From assembly GCA_900547555.1 (NCBI GenBank), contig URHG01000006.1:1-64000 (forward strand): DNA of 64,000 nucleotides. Reading direction: 5' to 3'. Position numbers and translations under genes: made by a program. Positions 34,286-42,614 of this stretch are shown here, piece after piece. Under the pieces are notes generated by a model. That model was not told where the DNA came from. It searched no databases and saw only the letters and a list, made by a program, of their open reading frames with translations. The stretch is from an uncultured Porphyromonadaceae bacterium (GTDB lineage: Bacteria; Bacteroidota; Bacteroidia; Bacteroidales; UBA11471). Each line of letters opens with the position of its first letter. Position 1 is the stretch's first letter.

Positions 34286-34316
34286 TTTGTCGGGAAATAT
34301 AAAAGTGTTATTTTTG
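34286..34316 (+). promoter_or_regulatory. Promoter of the tetR-fabG-rluA unit
   Basis: TTTG (34286-34289), 19 bases, TATTTTTG (34309-34316). Full consensus, with a start point expected near 34323. Confidence 0.75.
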
Positions 34317-34341
34317 CTCAACGATAAAGTATCTGTGCAGT

Positions 34342-34950
34342 ATGAAAGAGCTTATGTCAAAAACGCGGAAAATTCTGGTCGATACGGCCCGGCAATTATT
34401 CGCACAAAAAGGCATAGACAATACGACGATGAACAATATAGCGTTGGCCTCGGGAAAAGGTCGACGTACGTTGTACACCTATTTCAGAAGTAAGACAGAA
34501 GTATATCAGGCGGTTATCGAGTCGGAATTATCTCATTTGATACATCAGTTGGGTGATGTTGTTGGTAGGGACTTGCCACCCGACGAAAAGTTGACTACTT
34601 ATATTCAGGTGCGGTTCGATGTTTTCAGGGAAACCGTTTTGCGTAACGGAACTTTGAAAGCGGAGTTTTTCAGAGACATACGAAAAGTCGAGACGGCACG
34701 AAAGAATATCGATAGGCAGGAACTTGAATTTTTGGGACGGATTATCGATGATGGAATAAAAAAAGGTATTTTCAGACCGACACCTCTTCAACCCACCTCT
34801 TGGGTTATACATTGCTGCCTCAAAGGCTTGGAAATTCCGTATCTCAAAGGAGTCTTTTCCGATATGGGTTTCGATTCGGGGAAATTAAAAGAATTTATAG
34901 CCGACATGACGAAATCCTGTTTGGGGTGCGAGAAATATGTAACAGAATAA
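34342..34950 (+). CDS. TetR/AcrR family transcriptional regulator
   Basis: The protein has 202 residues. The N-terminal HTH is MSKTRKILVDTARQLFAQKG with the recognition helix in GKGRRTLYTYFRSKTEVYQAV; the rest is the helical ligand and dimer domain. It lies 22 bases before fabG and may regulate its own unit or lipid synthesis; the ligand is unknown. The start could instead be four codons later at 34354. Confidence 0.9.
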   Translation: MKELMSKTRKILVDTARQLFAQKGIDNTTMNNIALASGKGRRTLYTYFRSKTEVYQAVIESELSHLIHQLGDVVGRDLPPDEKLTTYIQVRFDVFRETVLRNGTLKAEFFRDIRKVETARKNIDRQELEFLGRIIDDGIKKGIFRPTPLQPTSWVIHCCLKGLEIPYLKGVFSDMGFDSGKLKEFIADMTKSCLGCEKYVTE

Positions 34951-34972
34951 CTTTCCATTAAAAAATAGAATT

Positions 34973-35719
34973 ATGAAATTACTTGAAGGAAAAGTAGCCC
35001 TTATAACAGGTGCTGCACGTGGAATTGGAAAAGCAATCGCTTTGAAATTCGCCAGCGAAGGAGCAAATATAGCTTTTACCGACTTGGTTATCGACGAAAA
35101 CGGTAAAGCTACCGAAGCCGAGATTGCGGCTTTGGGGGTAAAGGTAAAAGGATATGCCTCGAACGCTGCAAATTTTGAAGAAACCGAAAAAGTGGTCAAT
35201 CAGGTAAAAGAAGATTTCGGATCGGTAGATATTCTGGTAAACAATGCAGGTATTACCAAAGACGGTTTGATGATGCGTATGAGCGAAGCTCAATGGGACG
35301 CAGTGATCGCCGTCAATCTCAAATCGGCATTCAACTTTATTCATGCTTGTACCCCCATCATGATGCGCCAGAAATCCGGGAGCATCATCAATATGGCTTC
35401 GGTTGTCGGTGTGCATGGAAACGCCGGGCAAGCCAATTATTCGGCATCTAAGGCCGGTATGATAGGACTCGCCAAGTCGATCGCCCAAGAATTGGGTTCG
35501 CGTGGTGTTCGGGCCAATGCCATTGCTCCGGGATTTATCATTACCGATATGACTGCTAAACTGTCCGACGAAGTACGGGAAGAATGGTGTAAGAAGATTC
35601 CTTTGCGTCGTGGCGGAACTCCCGAAGATGTTGCCAATGTCGCTACGTTCCTGGCTTCGGATATGTCGTCGTATGTATCGGGTCAAGTGATACAGGTCGA
35701 TGGCGGAATGAATATGTAA
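34973..35719 (+). CDS. fabG: 3-oxoacyl-[acyl-carrier-protein] reductase
   Basis: Short-chain dehydrogenase, 248 residues, NADPH-dependent reduction step of fatty acid elongation. The cofactor motif is TGAARGIGKAIA; NNAG; catalytic Ser in NMASVVGVHGN; YSASKAG gives the Tyr-Lys pair. The C-terminus GQVIQVDGGMNM is typical of FabG. It could be another SDR, but identity along the whole chain fits FabG well. Confidence 0.92.
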   Translation: MKLLEGKVALITGAARGIGKAIALKFASEGANIAFTDLVIDENGKATEAEIAALGVKVKGYASNAANFEETEKVVNQVKEDFGSVDILVNNAGITKDGLMMRMSEAQWDAVIAVNLKSAFNFIHACTPIMMRQKSGSIINMASVVGVHGNAGQANYSASKAGMIGLAKSIAQELGSRGVRANAIAPGFIITDMTAKLSDEVREEWCKKIPLRRGGTPEDVANVATFLASDMSSYVSGQVIQVDGGMNM

Positions 35720-35728
35720 TTTTTCCTG

Positions 35729-36412
35729 ATGACCGTATTGTACGAAGATAATCACTTGATTATCGTTAATAAAAATACTTCGGAAATCGTTCAGGGCGAT
35801 AAAACGGGCGATACTCCGTTGAGTGAGACAGTAAAGCTTTGGCTGAAAAAGAAATACGACAAGCCGGGTAATGTGTTTGTCGGGGTAACGCATCGTCTCG
35901 ACAGGCCGGTAAGCGGGATTGTCGTTTTTGCTAAAACCAGCAAAGCGTTGGCACGGCTCAATGAGATGTTCCGTAAAGGTGAAGTGAAGAAATCGTATTG
36001 GGCGATTGTGCAGACGGTTCCCGAAAAAGGGGCCGATGAGATTACGCATTATCTTGTGCGTAACGAGAGGCTCAATAAGTCTACGGCGTGGGAGAATCCG
36101 CGTCCCGGGGCCAAAGAAGCGACTCTCTCGTATCGGGTTATTGCCCGTAGCGAGAAATATGCGCTTTTGGAAGTCGATCTTAAAACCGGCCGTCATCACC
36201 AAATACGTTGTCAGCTTGCAAAAATAGGTTCTCCGATAAAAGGCGATTTGAAGTACGGAGCGAAGCGCTCCAATCCCGACGGAGGTATATCGTTGCATGC
36301 AAGGCATATACATTTTATACACCCTGTTTCTAAACAAGTTGTCGATGTTACGGCACCCGTACCCGATGACTCTTTGTGGAAGTATTTCGAACAAACGGTT
36401 TCTTTTGAGTAG
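35729..36412 (+). CDS. RluA-family 23S rRNA/tRNA pseudouridine synthase
   Basis: The protein has 227 residues. The catalytic motif is THRLDRPVSGIVVFAKT with Asp as nucleophile; the C-terminal motif LKTGRHHQIRCQLA follows. There is no S4 domain, so it is the short RluA type. The target uridine cannot be told from sequence. It lies 9 bases after fabG on the same transcript. Confidence 0.9.
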   Translation: MTVLYEDNHLIIVNKNTSEIVQGDKTGDTPLSETVKLWLKKKYDKPGNVFVGVTHRLDRPVSGIVVFAKTSKALARLNEMFRKGEVKKSYWAIVQTVPEKGADEITHYLVRNERLNKSTAWENPRPGAKEATLSYRVIARSEKYALLEVDLKTGRHHQIRCQLAKIGSPIKGDLKYGAKRSNPDGGISLHARHIHFIHPVSKQVVDVTAPVPDDSLWKYFEQTVSFE

Positions 36413-36445
36413 TACCGATTGAAAAATCGGTCTTACGCGACTTAT

Positions 36446-36475
36446 AAAGCGACATTGCATTTGCAATGTCGCTTT
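36446..36475 (+). terminator. Terminator after the pseudouridine synthase gene
   Basis: Stem AAAGCGACATTGCA/TGCAATGTCGCTTT followed by TGTTTTTT. Confidence 0.85.
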
Positions 36476-36492
36476 TGTTTTTTATGAAATTT

Positions 36493-36506
36493 TAGAGACG
36501 TCTCTA
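36493..36506. promoter_or_regulatory. 14-bp palindrome at the ferritin promoter (candidate operator)
   Basis: TAGAGACGTCTCTA is self-complementary and abuts the upstream side of the ferritin -33 element. A dimeric regulator such as a peroxide or iron sensor could bind there; the regulator is not identified. Confidence 0.5.
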
Positions 36507-36537
36507 TTGGTTTGTTTGGCATAAGGTTTTATCTTTG
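36507..36537 (+). promoter_or_regulatory. Ferritin promoter
   Basis: TTG at 36507-36509, a 20-base spacer, and TATCTTTG at 36530-36537. Confidence 0.7.
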
Positions 36538-36572
36538 TATAAATAGAATTTTCACTATTTAAATATATAATT

Positions 36573-37091
36573 ATGTTAAGCAAGAAAATGGAAGATGCGC
36601 TCAATGCGCAAATTAATGCGGAGTTTTGGTCGGCATATCTTTATTTGTCAATGTCGTCCAATTTTGCTGCAATCGGAAATCCCGGTTTTGCCAATTGGTT
36701 TTCTGTTCAGTTCAAAGAAGAACAAGACCATGCCATGATTCTGATAAAATATATTCTTTCTCGGGGAGGCAAAGTAACGTTGGCTCCCATCGAGAAGGTG
36801 CAGACCGAGTGGGCATCTCCTTTGGCTGCATTTGAGGATACATTGGCTCATGAGAAAAAAGTAACCTCTATGATCAATAATCTGTATGCTTTGGCCGAAG
36901 AAGAAAAAGACTATGCGACAAAGAGCATGTTGGGTTGGTTTGTCGATGAGCAAGTCGAGGAAGAAGAAACGGCACAAGGGTATATCGATGCCTTGAAAAT
37001 GATTAAAGACAACGGTTTCGGTATCTATACGCTCGATAAAGAGTTGGGTGCACGTACTTATACGCAAGCAGCACCGTTGACCGGAAAATAA
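36573..37091 (+). CDS. ftnA: Bacterial ferritin
   Basis: Iron-storage shell protein with ferroxidase centre, 172 residues forming the four-helix bundle. Metal-site residues are visible in NAEFWSAYLYLSM (Glu), KEEQDHAM (Glu and His), and the DEQVEEEE segment of helix D. It has its own promoter, palindrome and terminator. In Bacteroides ferritin is tied to the oxidative stress response; here that is inferred. Confidence 0.95.
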   Translation: MLSKKMEDALNAQINAEFWSAYLYLSMSSNFAAIGNPGFANWFSVQFKEEQDHAMILIKYILSRGGKVTLAPIEKVQTEWASPLAAFEDTLAHEKKVTSMINNLYALAEEEKDYATKSMLGWFVDEQVEEEETAQGYIDALKMIKDNGFGIYTLDKELGARTYTQAAPLTGK

Positions 37092-37113
37092 AGAACGATT
37101 TTATTTCCGAAAT

Positions 37114-37148
37114 AAAGATACCCTATCGATTGTCGATAGGGTATCTTT
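37114..37148 (+). terminator. Terminator after ferritin
   Basis: A 16-bp stem (core GATACCCTATCGA/TCGATAGGGTATC) with a 3-base loop followed by a T run. Confidence 0.9.
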
Positions 37149-37304
37149 TTGTAACAGAGAAACCTATAAAAATGTCGGAGGATAAGAAAAGATAAAGTTT
37201 GGATAAAAAACTACAAAAAAATAGCTTTTCAGGGGATTTCTTTATACATTTGTATGGTTTGTAAATTAGCCGAAGAGTAGATATTTAATTTAAAAACTGT
37301 GTAT

Positions 37305-38147
37305 ATGAAAACCAATTACGAATTGCGCTATGCTGCGCATCCCAAAGATGCAAAAAGTTATGATACGGCACGTTTGCGTGAAGATTTCCTGATTCAGAAT
37401 CTTTTTGTCGACAATGAGGTGAACATGGTTTATTCCATGTACGACCGCCTTATTGTAGGTGGAGCAAAACCGGTAGGCGAGACACTTGTTCTTGAAGCTA
37501 TCGATCCGTTGAAAGCGACTCATTTCCTGAGCCGTCGAGAAATCGGTATTTTCAATGTCGGAGGAGCCGGTCGTGTCAAAGTCGATGGAAAGACCTTTGA
37601 TTTGGATTTTAAGGAAGCCCTTTATTTGGGGTGTGGCGATCGTACGGTTTCTTTCGAAAGCGTGGAGGCCGCTAAACCTGCTAAATTTTATTTCAACTCG
37701 GCTCCTGCTCATCGCAACTGTCCCGATAAAAAAGTAACCAAAGCCGATGCTATCGTTGCCGAAATGGGTTCGCTCGAAGGTTCAAATCATAGAAATATCA
37801 ATAAAATGTTGGTGTGTCAGGTTGTTGAGACCTGTCAGTTGCAAATGGGTATGACCGAACTGCAACCCGGAAGTATTTGGAATACGATGCCGGCCCATAC
37901 CCATAGTCGTCGTATGGAAGCCTATTTCTATTTTGAAATTCCCGAAGGCGATGCAATCTGCCACTTTATGGGAGAACCGACCGAAACGCGCCATATATGG
38001 ATGAAAGGCGACGAGGCGGTACTTTCGCCTGAATGGTCGATACATTCGGCTGCCGCAACGCATAACTATACCTTTATTTGGGGTATGGGCGGTGAGAATC
38101 TCGATTATGGAGATCAAGACTTTTATAAATATACGGAATTGAGATAA
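37305..38147 (+). CDS. kduI: 5-dehydro-4-deoxy-D-glucuronate isomerase
   Basis: Isomerises the unsaturated uronate released from pectin or glycosaminoglycans by lyases. The protein has 280 residues of cupin type; the start is at MKTNYELRYAAHPKDAKSYD, two codons inside the longest frame. The C-terminal zinc-site segments include MPAHTHSRRMEAYFYF. kduD follows after 23 bases, giving the conversion to 2-keto-3-deoxygluconate. TACATTTG at 37245-37252 may be the -7 element. Confidence 0.95.
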   Translation: MKTNYELRYAAHPKDAKSYDTARLREDFLIQNLFVDNEVNMVYSMYDRLIVGGAKPVGETLVLEAIDPLKATHFLSRREIGIFNVGGAGRVKVDGKTFDLDFKEALYLGCGDRTVSFESVEAAKPAKFYFNSAPAHRNCPDKKVTKADAIVAEMGSLEGSNHRNINKMLVCQVVETCQLQMGMTELQPGSIWNTMPAHTHSRRMEAYFYFEIPEGDAICHFMGEPTETRHIWMKGDEAVLSPEWSIHSAAATHNYTFIWGMGGENLDYGDQDFYKYTELR

Positions 38148-38170
38148 TAACCCTTTTAAACTTAAAGAAT

Positions 38171-38965
38171 ATGGTAAACTTTTCATTAGAAGGAAAAATC
38201 GCTCTTGTAACGGGAGCTTCTTATGGTATCGGATTTGCAATTGCCAGCGGATTTGCCAAGGCCGGTGCTACTATCGTTTTCAACGATATCAAACAAGAAT
38301 TGGTCGATAAAGGTCTTGCCGCTTATCAAGAAGCCGGCATCAAGGCTCACGGATATGTGTGCGACGTTACCAATGAAGAGCAAGTCAATGCATTGGTTGC
38401 ACAAATAGAAAAAGAGGTCGGATCGATTGATATTTTGGTAAACAATGCCGGTATCATCAAGCGTATACCCATGATCGAAATGTCTGCTGCCGAGTTCCGT
38501 CAGGTAATAGATGTCGATCTGAACGCACCTTTCATTGTCGCTAAGGCTGTCATTCCCGGAATGATAAAGAAAGGTCATGGTAAAATTATCAATATCTGCT
38601 CGATGATGAGTGAATTGGGCCGTGAAACCGTCTCGGCTTATGCCGCAGCAAAAGGCGGTTTGAAAATGTTGACTCGTAACATCGCATCGGAATACGGCGA
38701 ATACAATATTCAATGTAACGGTATAGGTCCGGGTTACATCGCTACTCCTCAAACCGCACCGTTGCGTGAACGTCAGGCCGATGGTTCACGTCATCCTTTC
38801 GATGCGTTTATCGTTGCCAAAACTCCTGCTGCCCGTTGGGGTACGCCCGAAGACTTGATTGGCCCCGCCGTATTCTTGGCATCGGAGGCTTCCGATTTTG
38901 TAAACGGACATGTACTTTATGTCGATGGTGGTATTTTAGCATATATCGGAAAACAACCTAAATAA
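38171..38965 (+). CDS. kduD: 2-deoxy-D-gluconate 3-dehydrogenase
   Basis: Short-chain dehydrogenase, 264 residues, making 2-keto-3-deoxygluconate from the KduI product. The cofactor motif is TGASYGIGFAIASG; NNAGI; catalytic YAAAKGG. It lies between kduI and a DUF4861 lipoprotein, which fits uronate catabolism and not fatty acid synthesis. Confidence 0.93.
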   Translation: MVNFSLEGKIALVTGASYGIGFAIASGFAKAGATIVFNDIKQELVDKGLAAYQEAGIKAHGYVCDVTNEEQVNALVAQIEKEVGSIDILVNNAGIIKRIPMIEMSAAEFRQVIDVDLNAPFIVAKAVIPGMIKKGHGKIINICSMMSELGRETVSAYAAAKGGLKMLTRNIASEYGEYNIQCNGIGPGYIATPQTAPLRERQADGSRHPFDAFIVAKTPAARWGTPEDLIGPAVFLASEASDFVNGHVLYVDGGILAYIGKQPK

Positions 38966-38975
38966 AATTGTCGTC

Positions 38976-40223
38976 ATGTCGAAAATGAAAAATCTCTTTT
39001 GGGGAGCATTCATCGCTTTGCTGGCAACATCATGTGCGAGTAAAGATGTGAAGGTAACGGTAGAAAATACGGCCGATCTGGAACGTCAGAATGAAATGAT
39101 AGAGGTGAATATGGACGCTGTTGCTTCTAAATTGCAATTGGCCGATACAGCTCAGGTTATCGTTCTCGATGCTACCGGAAAACAACTCCCGTACCAAATC
39201 ACGTATGACGGAAAACTTATATTTCAGGCTTCTGTGGCCCCGAAAGGAACTTCTGTCTATACGATAACAGTTGGAGTACCCGAACCGGTGGAAGTACTGG
39301 CTTGCGGGCGTCAATATCCCGAGCGTGTCGATGATATCGCATGGGAAAATGATTTGACGGCATACCGCATGTATGGTCCGGCTTTGCAGGCGACCGGTGA
39401 ACGTGCATTCGGTTACGATGTGTGGGTGAAATCGGTGAAAGAACCGGTTGTCGAGGCTCGTTATGCGTCGGAATTGAATCCCGAAACGATGGCGCAGATC
39501 GCCAAGTTGAGAAAGACCAACCCCAAAGCCGCTGATGAACTTTACCATTCGGTATCGTATCATGTCGATCATGGTAACGGATTGGACTGTTATAAGGTCG
39601 GCCCTACTTTGGGAGGTGGAGCGACAGCATTGGTCGTAGATGGAGAAATCGTATATCCTTATTGCTATAAGACGTATGAGATTCTCGATAACGGACCGTT
39701 GCGATTTACCGTAAAAGCTGTATATAATCCCGAGACTATCAAGGGTAAAGATGTCGTTGAGACCCGTGTTATTTCTCTCGATGCCGGTTCGCAGCTCAAT
39801 AAAACCGTTGTTACTTATGAAAATTTGGCCGAGGCGACGCCTATGGTGGCAGGAGTGGTTTTGCATGAACCTCTTGATCAATGCCATTATATGGCCAGTG
39901 CCGAAGACGGTTATATTTTGTATGCCGATCCGACCGATAATGTAAATAATAACAACGGAACGATTTATGTGGGTTGCGTATTCCCCGGTACGCTTACCGA
40001 TGCAAAACCCGTTATGTATGAAGAACCTGAAAAGACCCAGGAAAGAGGCGGTGCCGATGGTCAGCTGTTGGCTTATGCCGATTATCAACCCGGAAGCCAG
40101 TTCGTTTATTACTGGGGCTCGGGCTGGAGCAAATATGGTTTTGAAACAGCCGAGGCTTGGGATACCTACATTCAGAATGCGGCGTTAGCCAAGAGAAATC
40201 CGTTGCAGGTAACCGTGAAATAA
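38976..40223 (+). CDS. DUF4861 domain lipoprotein
   Basis: The protein has 415 residues with a lipoprotein signal (FIALLATSCAS). The rest matches the DUF4861 pattern: N-terminal beta-rich part, then WENDLTAYRMYGPALQ and YHVDHGNGLDCYKVGPTLGGG, and a C-terminal strand set with YYWGSGWSKYG. Such proteins accompany pectin-utilisation genes; activity unknown to me. It starts 10 bases after kduD. Confidence 0.85.
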   Translation: MSKMKNLFWGAFIALLATSCASKDVKVTVENTADLERQNEMIEVNMDAVASKLQLADTAQVIVLDATGKQLPYQITYDGKLIFQASVAPKGTSVYTITVGVPEPVEVLACGRQYPERVDDIAWENDLTAYRMYGPALQATGERAFGYDVWVKSVKEPVVEARYASELNPETMAQIAKLRKTNPKAADELYHSVSYHVDHGNGLDCYKVGPTLGGGATALVVDGEIVYPYCYKTYEILDNGPLRFTVKAVYNPETIKGKDVVETRVISLDAGSQLNKTVVTYENLAEATPMVAGVVLHEPLDQCHYMASAEDGYILYADPTDNVNNNNGTIYVGCVFPGTLTDAKPVMYEEPEKTQERGGADGQLLAYADYQPGSQFVYYWGSGWSKYGFETAEAWDTYIQNAALAKRNPLQVTVK

Positions 40224-40257
40224 TAGGATCTGCAATTCTTTCGGATTATACAAGTTG

Positions 40258-40295
40258 AAAAGGCTCTTTGCAATATTTTTGCAAAGAGCCTTTTT
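40258..40295 (+). terminator. Terminator after the kdu cluster
   Basis: Stem AAAGGCTCTTTGCAA/TTGCAAAGAGCCTTT followed by TTTTTT. Confidence 0.88.
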
Positions 40296-40367
40296 TCGTT
40301 TTGCAATCAATTCGGTAGATGATTGTACAAATATTTACTTTTATGGAATTTTATGACGTTATTTTGT

Positions 40368-40375
40368 TAACTTTG
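40368..40375 (+). promoter_or_regulatory. -7 element upstream of purU-his genes
   Basis: TAACTTTG, 28 bases before the purU start. A TATG about 22 bases upstream is only a partial -33 match. Confidence 0.5.
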
Positions 40376-40403
40376 TCGACAAAATAATCAACTGTAATCA
40401 AAA

Positions 40404-41279
40404 ATGACGAAGACCGTACAGAAAACGAATAAAAATGCCATATTATTGATGCATTGTCCCGACCAGTCGGGTATCGTGGCAGTCGTTACCGATTTTATCA
40501 ATATCAATGGCGGTAATATTCTTTATCTCGACCAGTATGTCGACAGGGAAAATCGTATTTTCTTTATGCGTATAGAATGGGATTTGAGCCAATTTATCAT
40601 ACCCGAAGATAAGATCGAAGAGTATTTCCATTCTCTTTGTGCGCAAAAATATTGCATCAATTTCAGCCTTTATTTCAGCGATAGAATTCCTCGTATGGCT
40701 ATTTTCGTATCGAAGATGTCGCATTGCCTTTACGATTTGTTGGCACGCTATACGGCAGGAGAGTGGGAAGTGGAGATTCCTCTGATCATAAGCAATCACC
40801 CGGATATGGAGATCGCTGCAAAACGATTCGGGATAGACTACAAATATTTCCCTATTACCAAAGAAAACAAAGCCGAGCAAGAGGCTGCCGAGTTGGCTTT
40901 GTTGAAAGAATACGATATCGAATTTATTGTATTGGCTCGTTATATGCAGATTGTTTCTCCCGAGTTTATCAGCCGGTTTCCTAATCGTATTATTAACATA
41001 CATCACTCTTTCTTGCCGGCTTTTATCGGGGCCAAGCCTTACCATGCTGCTTTCGAGAGGGGTGTGAAATTGATCGGTGCAACGAGCCATTATGTTACAA
41101 GCGATCTCGATGCAGGGCCTATTATCGAACAGGATATTACCCGTATTTCACATAAAGACCCTGTTGCCAGCCTCATAAGAAAAGGCCGTGATTTGGAAAA
41201 AATCGTCTTGTCTCGTGCCGTCGAAAAACATATCGAACGAAAAATACTTGTCTATCAAAATAAAACCGTAGTATTTTAA
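40404..41279 (+). CDS. purU: Formyltetrahydrofolate deformylase
   Basis: Hydrolyses 10-formyl-THF to formate and THF. The protein has 291 residues with an N-terminal ACT domain (AILLMHCPDQSGIVAVVTDF) and a formyltransferase-like catalytic domain containing NIHHSFLPAFIGAKPYH and GATSHYVT. It is followed by hisH after 9 bases; a link is that histidine and purine synthesis share the folate and AICAR pools. Confidence 0.93.
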   Translation: MTKTVQKTNKNAILLMHCPDQSGIVAVVTDFININGGNILYLDQYVDRENRIFFMRIEWDLSQFIIPEDKIEEYFHSLCAQKYCINFSLYFSDRIPRMAIFVSKMSHCLYDLLARYTAGEWEVEIPLIISNHPDMEIAAKRFGIDYKYFPITKENKAEQEAAELALLKEYDIEFIVLARYMQIVSPEFISRFPNRIINIHHSFLPAFIGAKPYHAAFERGVKLIGATSHYVTSDLDAGPIIEQDITRISHKDPVASLIRKGRDLEKIVLSRAVEKHIERKILVYQNKTVVF

Positions 41280-41288
41280 AGTTCTATT

Positions 41289-41879
41289 ATGCAAGTTGCG
41301 ATTGTTAAGTATAATGCCGGCAATATCTATTCGGTAGATTGTGCTTTGAGGCGGGTAGGGATTACACCGATACTTACTGATGATAAGGAGACTCTCATGG
41401 CTGCCGATAAAGTCATATTTCCCGGTGTAGGTGAGGCGGCAACGACGATGTCTTATCTTCGGGAGCAAGGTCTCGATCGTCTTATTAGGGATTTGAGACA
41501 GCCTGTTTTGGGAATATGTATCGGTATGCAGCTCATGTGCCGCCATTCCGAAGAGGGAGATACCGATTGTCTTGGCATATTCGATGTCGATGTAAAACGT
41601 TTCCGCCCCGAAAACCGGGAACAGAAAGTGCCGCACATGGGTTGGAATACGGTAACCGGTATCGATACGCATATGTTTCCGTCGCAGTTGGAAGGGCAAT
41701 ACGTCTACTTTGTACACAGCTATTATGTACCTGTCTCTCCATATACAACGGCTATGACCGATTATATACACCCTTTCAGCGCAGCATTGCATCGCGATAA
41801 TTTTTACGCCACGCAATTTCATATCGAAAAAAGCGGAACGATGGGAGAGGCTATATTCAATCATTTTTTATCTCTTTGA
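41289..41879 (+). CDS. hisH: Imidazole glycerol phosphate synthase, glutamine amidotransferase subunit
   Basis: The protein has 196 residues of class I glutaminase. The nucleophile Cys lies in LGICIGMQLM, the HMGWN motif is present, and the His-Glu pair is in TQFHIEKSG. It supplies ammonia to HisF, which is encoded 2.1 kb downstream instead of next to it. Confidence 0.95.
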   Translation: MQVAIVKYNAGNIYSVDCALRRVGITPILTDDKETLMAADKVIFPGVGEAATTMSYLREQGLDRLIRDLRQPVLGICIGMQLMCRHSEEGDTDCLGIFDVDVKRFRPENREQKVPHMGWNTVTGIDTHMFPSQLEGQYVYFVHSYYVPVSPYTTAMTDYIHPFSAALHRDNFYATQFHIEKSGTMGEAIFNHFLSL

Positions 41880-41882
41880 ACC

Positions 41883-42602
41883 ATGATAGAACTCATTCCG
41901 GCCATAGATATTATCGACGGTAAGTGCGTGCGTCTTTCACAAGGAGACTATGCCAGCAAGAAGGTTTATAACGAAGACCCTCTTGAAGTTGCGAAGATGT
42001 TTGAAGATAGCGGCTTGCGGCGTTTACATGTGGTTGACCTCGATGGGGCGAAAGCTCACCATATCGTCAATTATAAAATACTCGATAGGATAGCCTCGCA
42101 TACCGAACTGGTTATCGATTTCGGAGGAGGGCTTAAAAGCGATGAGGATATAAAGATCGCTTTCGATTGCGGTGCCCGAATGGTAACCGGAGGAAGTATA
42201 GCCGTGAAAAATCCCGATGTTTTCAATGGTTGGATTACTCGTTATGGGGCAGACCGCATCATTCTTGGAGCCGATGTAAAGGACAAAAAAATTGCTGTCG
42301 GAGGGTGGTTGGAGTCTTCCGATTGTGATCTTTTCTCATTTGTGGCGGCATATTGTGAGAAAGGTATAGAGAAGGTCATTACGACCGATATTTCCCGAGA
42401 CGGTATGTTGCAAGGTCCTTCGGTGGTGCTTTATCGGGAGATGTTACAACAGCTGCCCGGTATTTACCTTATTGCCAGTGGCGGCGTCAGTTGTATCGAC
42501 GATATTGTGCATCTCGATGAGGCGGGTGTGCATGGGGTCATATTCGGAAAAGCTATATATGAAGGACGCATATCGTTGCGTGATTTATCCCGGTTCCTGT
42601 AA
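41883..42602 (+). CDS. hisA: ProFAR isomerase (HisA)
   Basis: TIM-barrel isomerase, 239 residues. N-terminal half-barrel IPAIDIIDGKCVRLSQGDY with catalytic Asp; second half TTDISRDGMLQGPSV. It begins 3 bases after hisH. Confidence 0.96.
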   Translation: MIELIPAIDIIDGKCVRLSQGDYASKKVYNEDPLEVAKMFEDSGLRRLHVVDLDGAKAHHIVNYKILDRIASHTELVIDFGGGLKSDEDIKIAFDCGARMVTGGSIAVKNPDVFNGWITRYGADRIILGADVKDKKIAVGGWLESSDCDLFSFVAAYCEKGIEKVITTDISRDGMLQGPSVVLYREMLQQLPGIYLIASGGVSCIDDIVHLDEAGVHGVIFGKAIYEGRISLRDLSRFL

Positions 42603-42614
42603 GATTTTTAAGAT

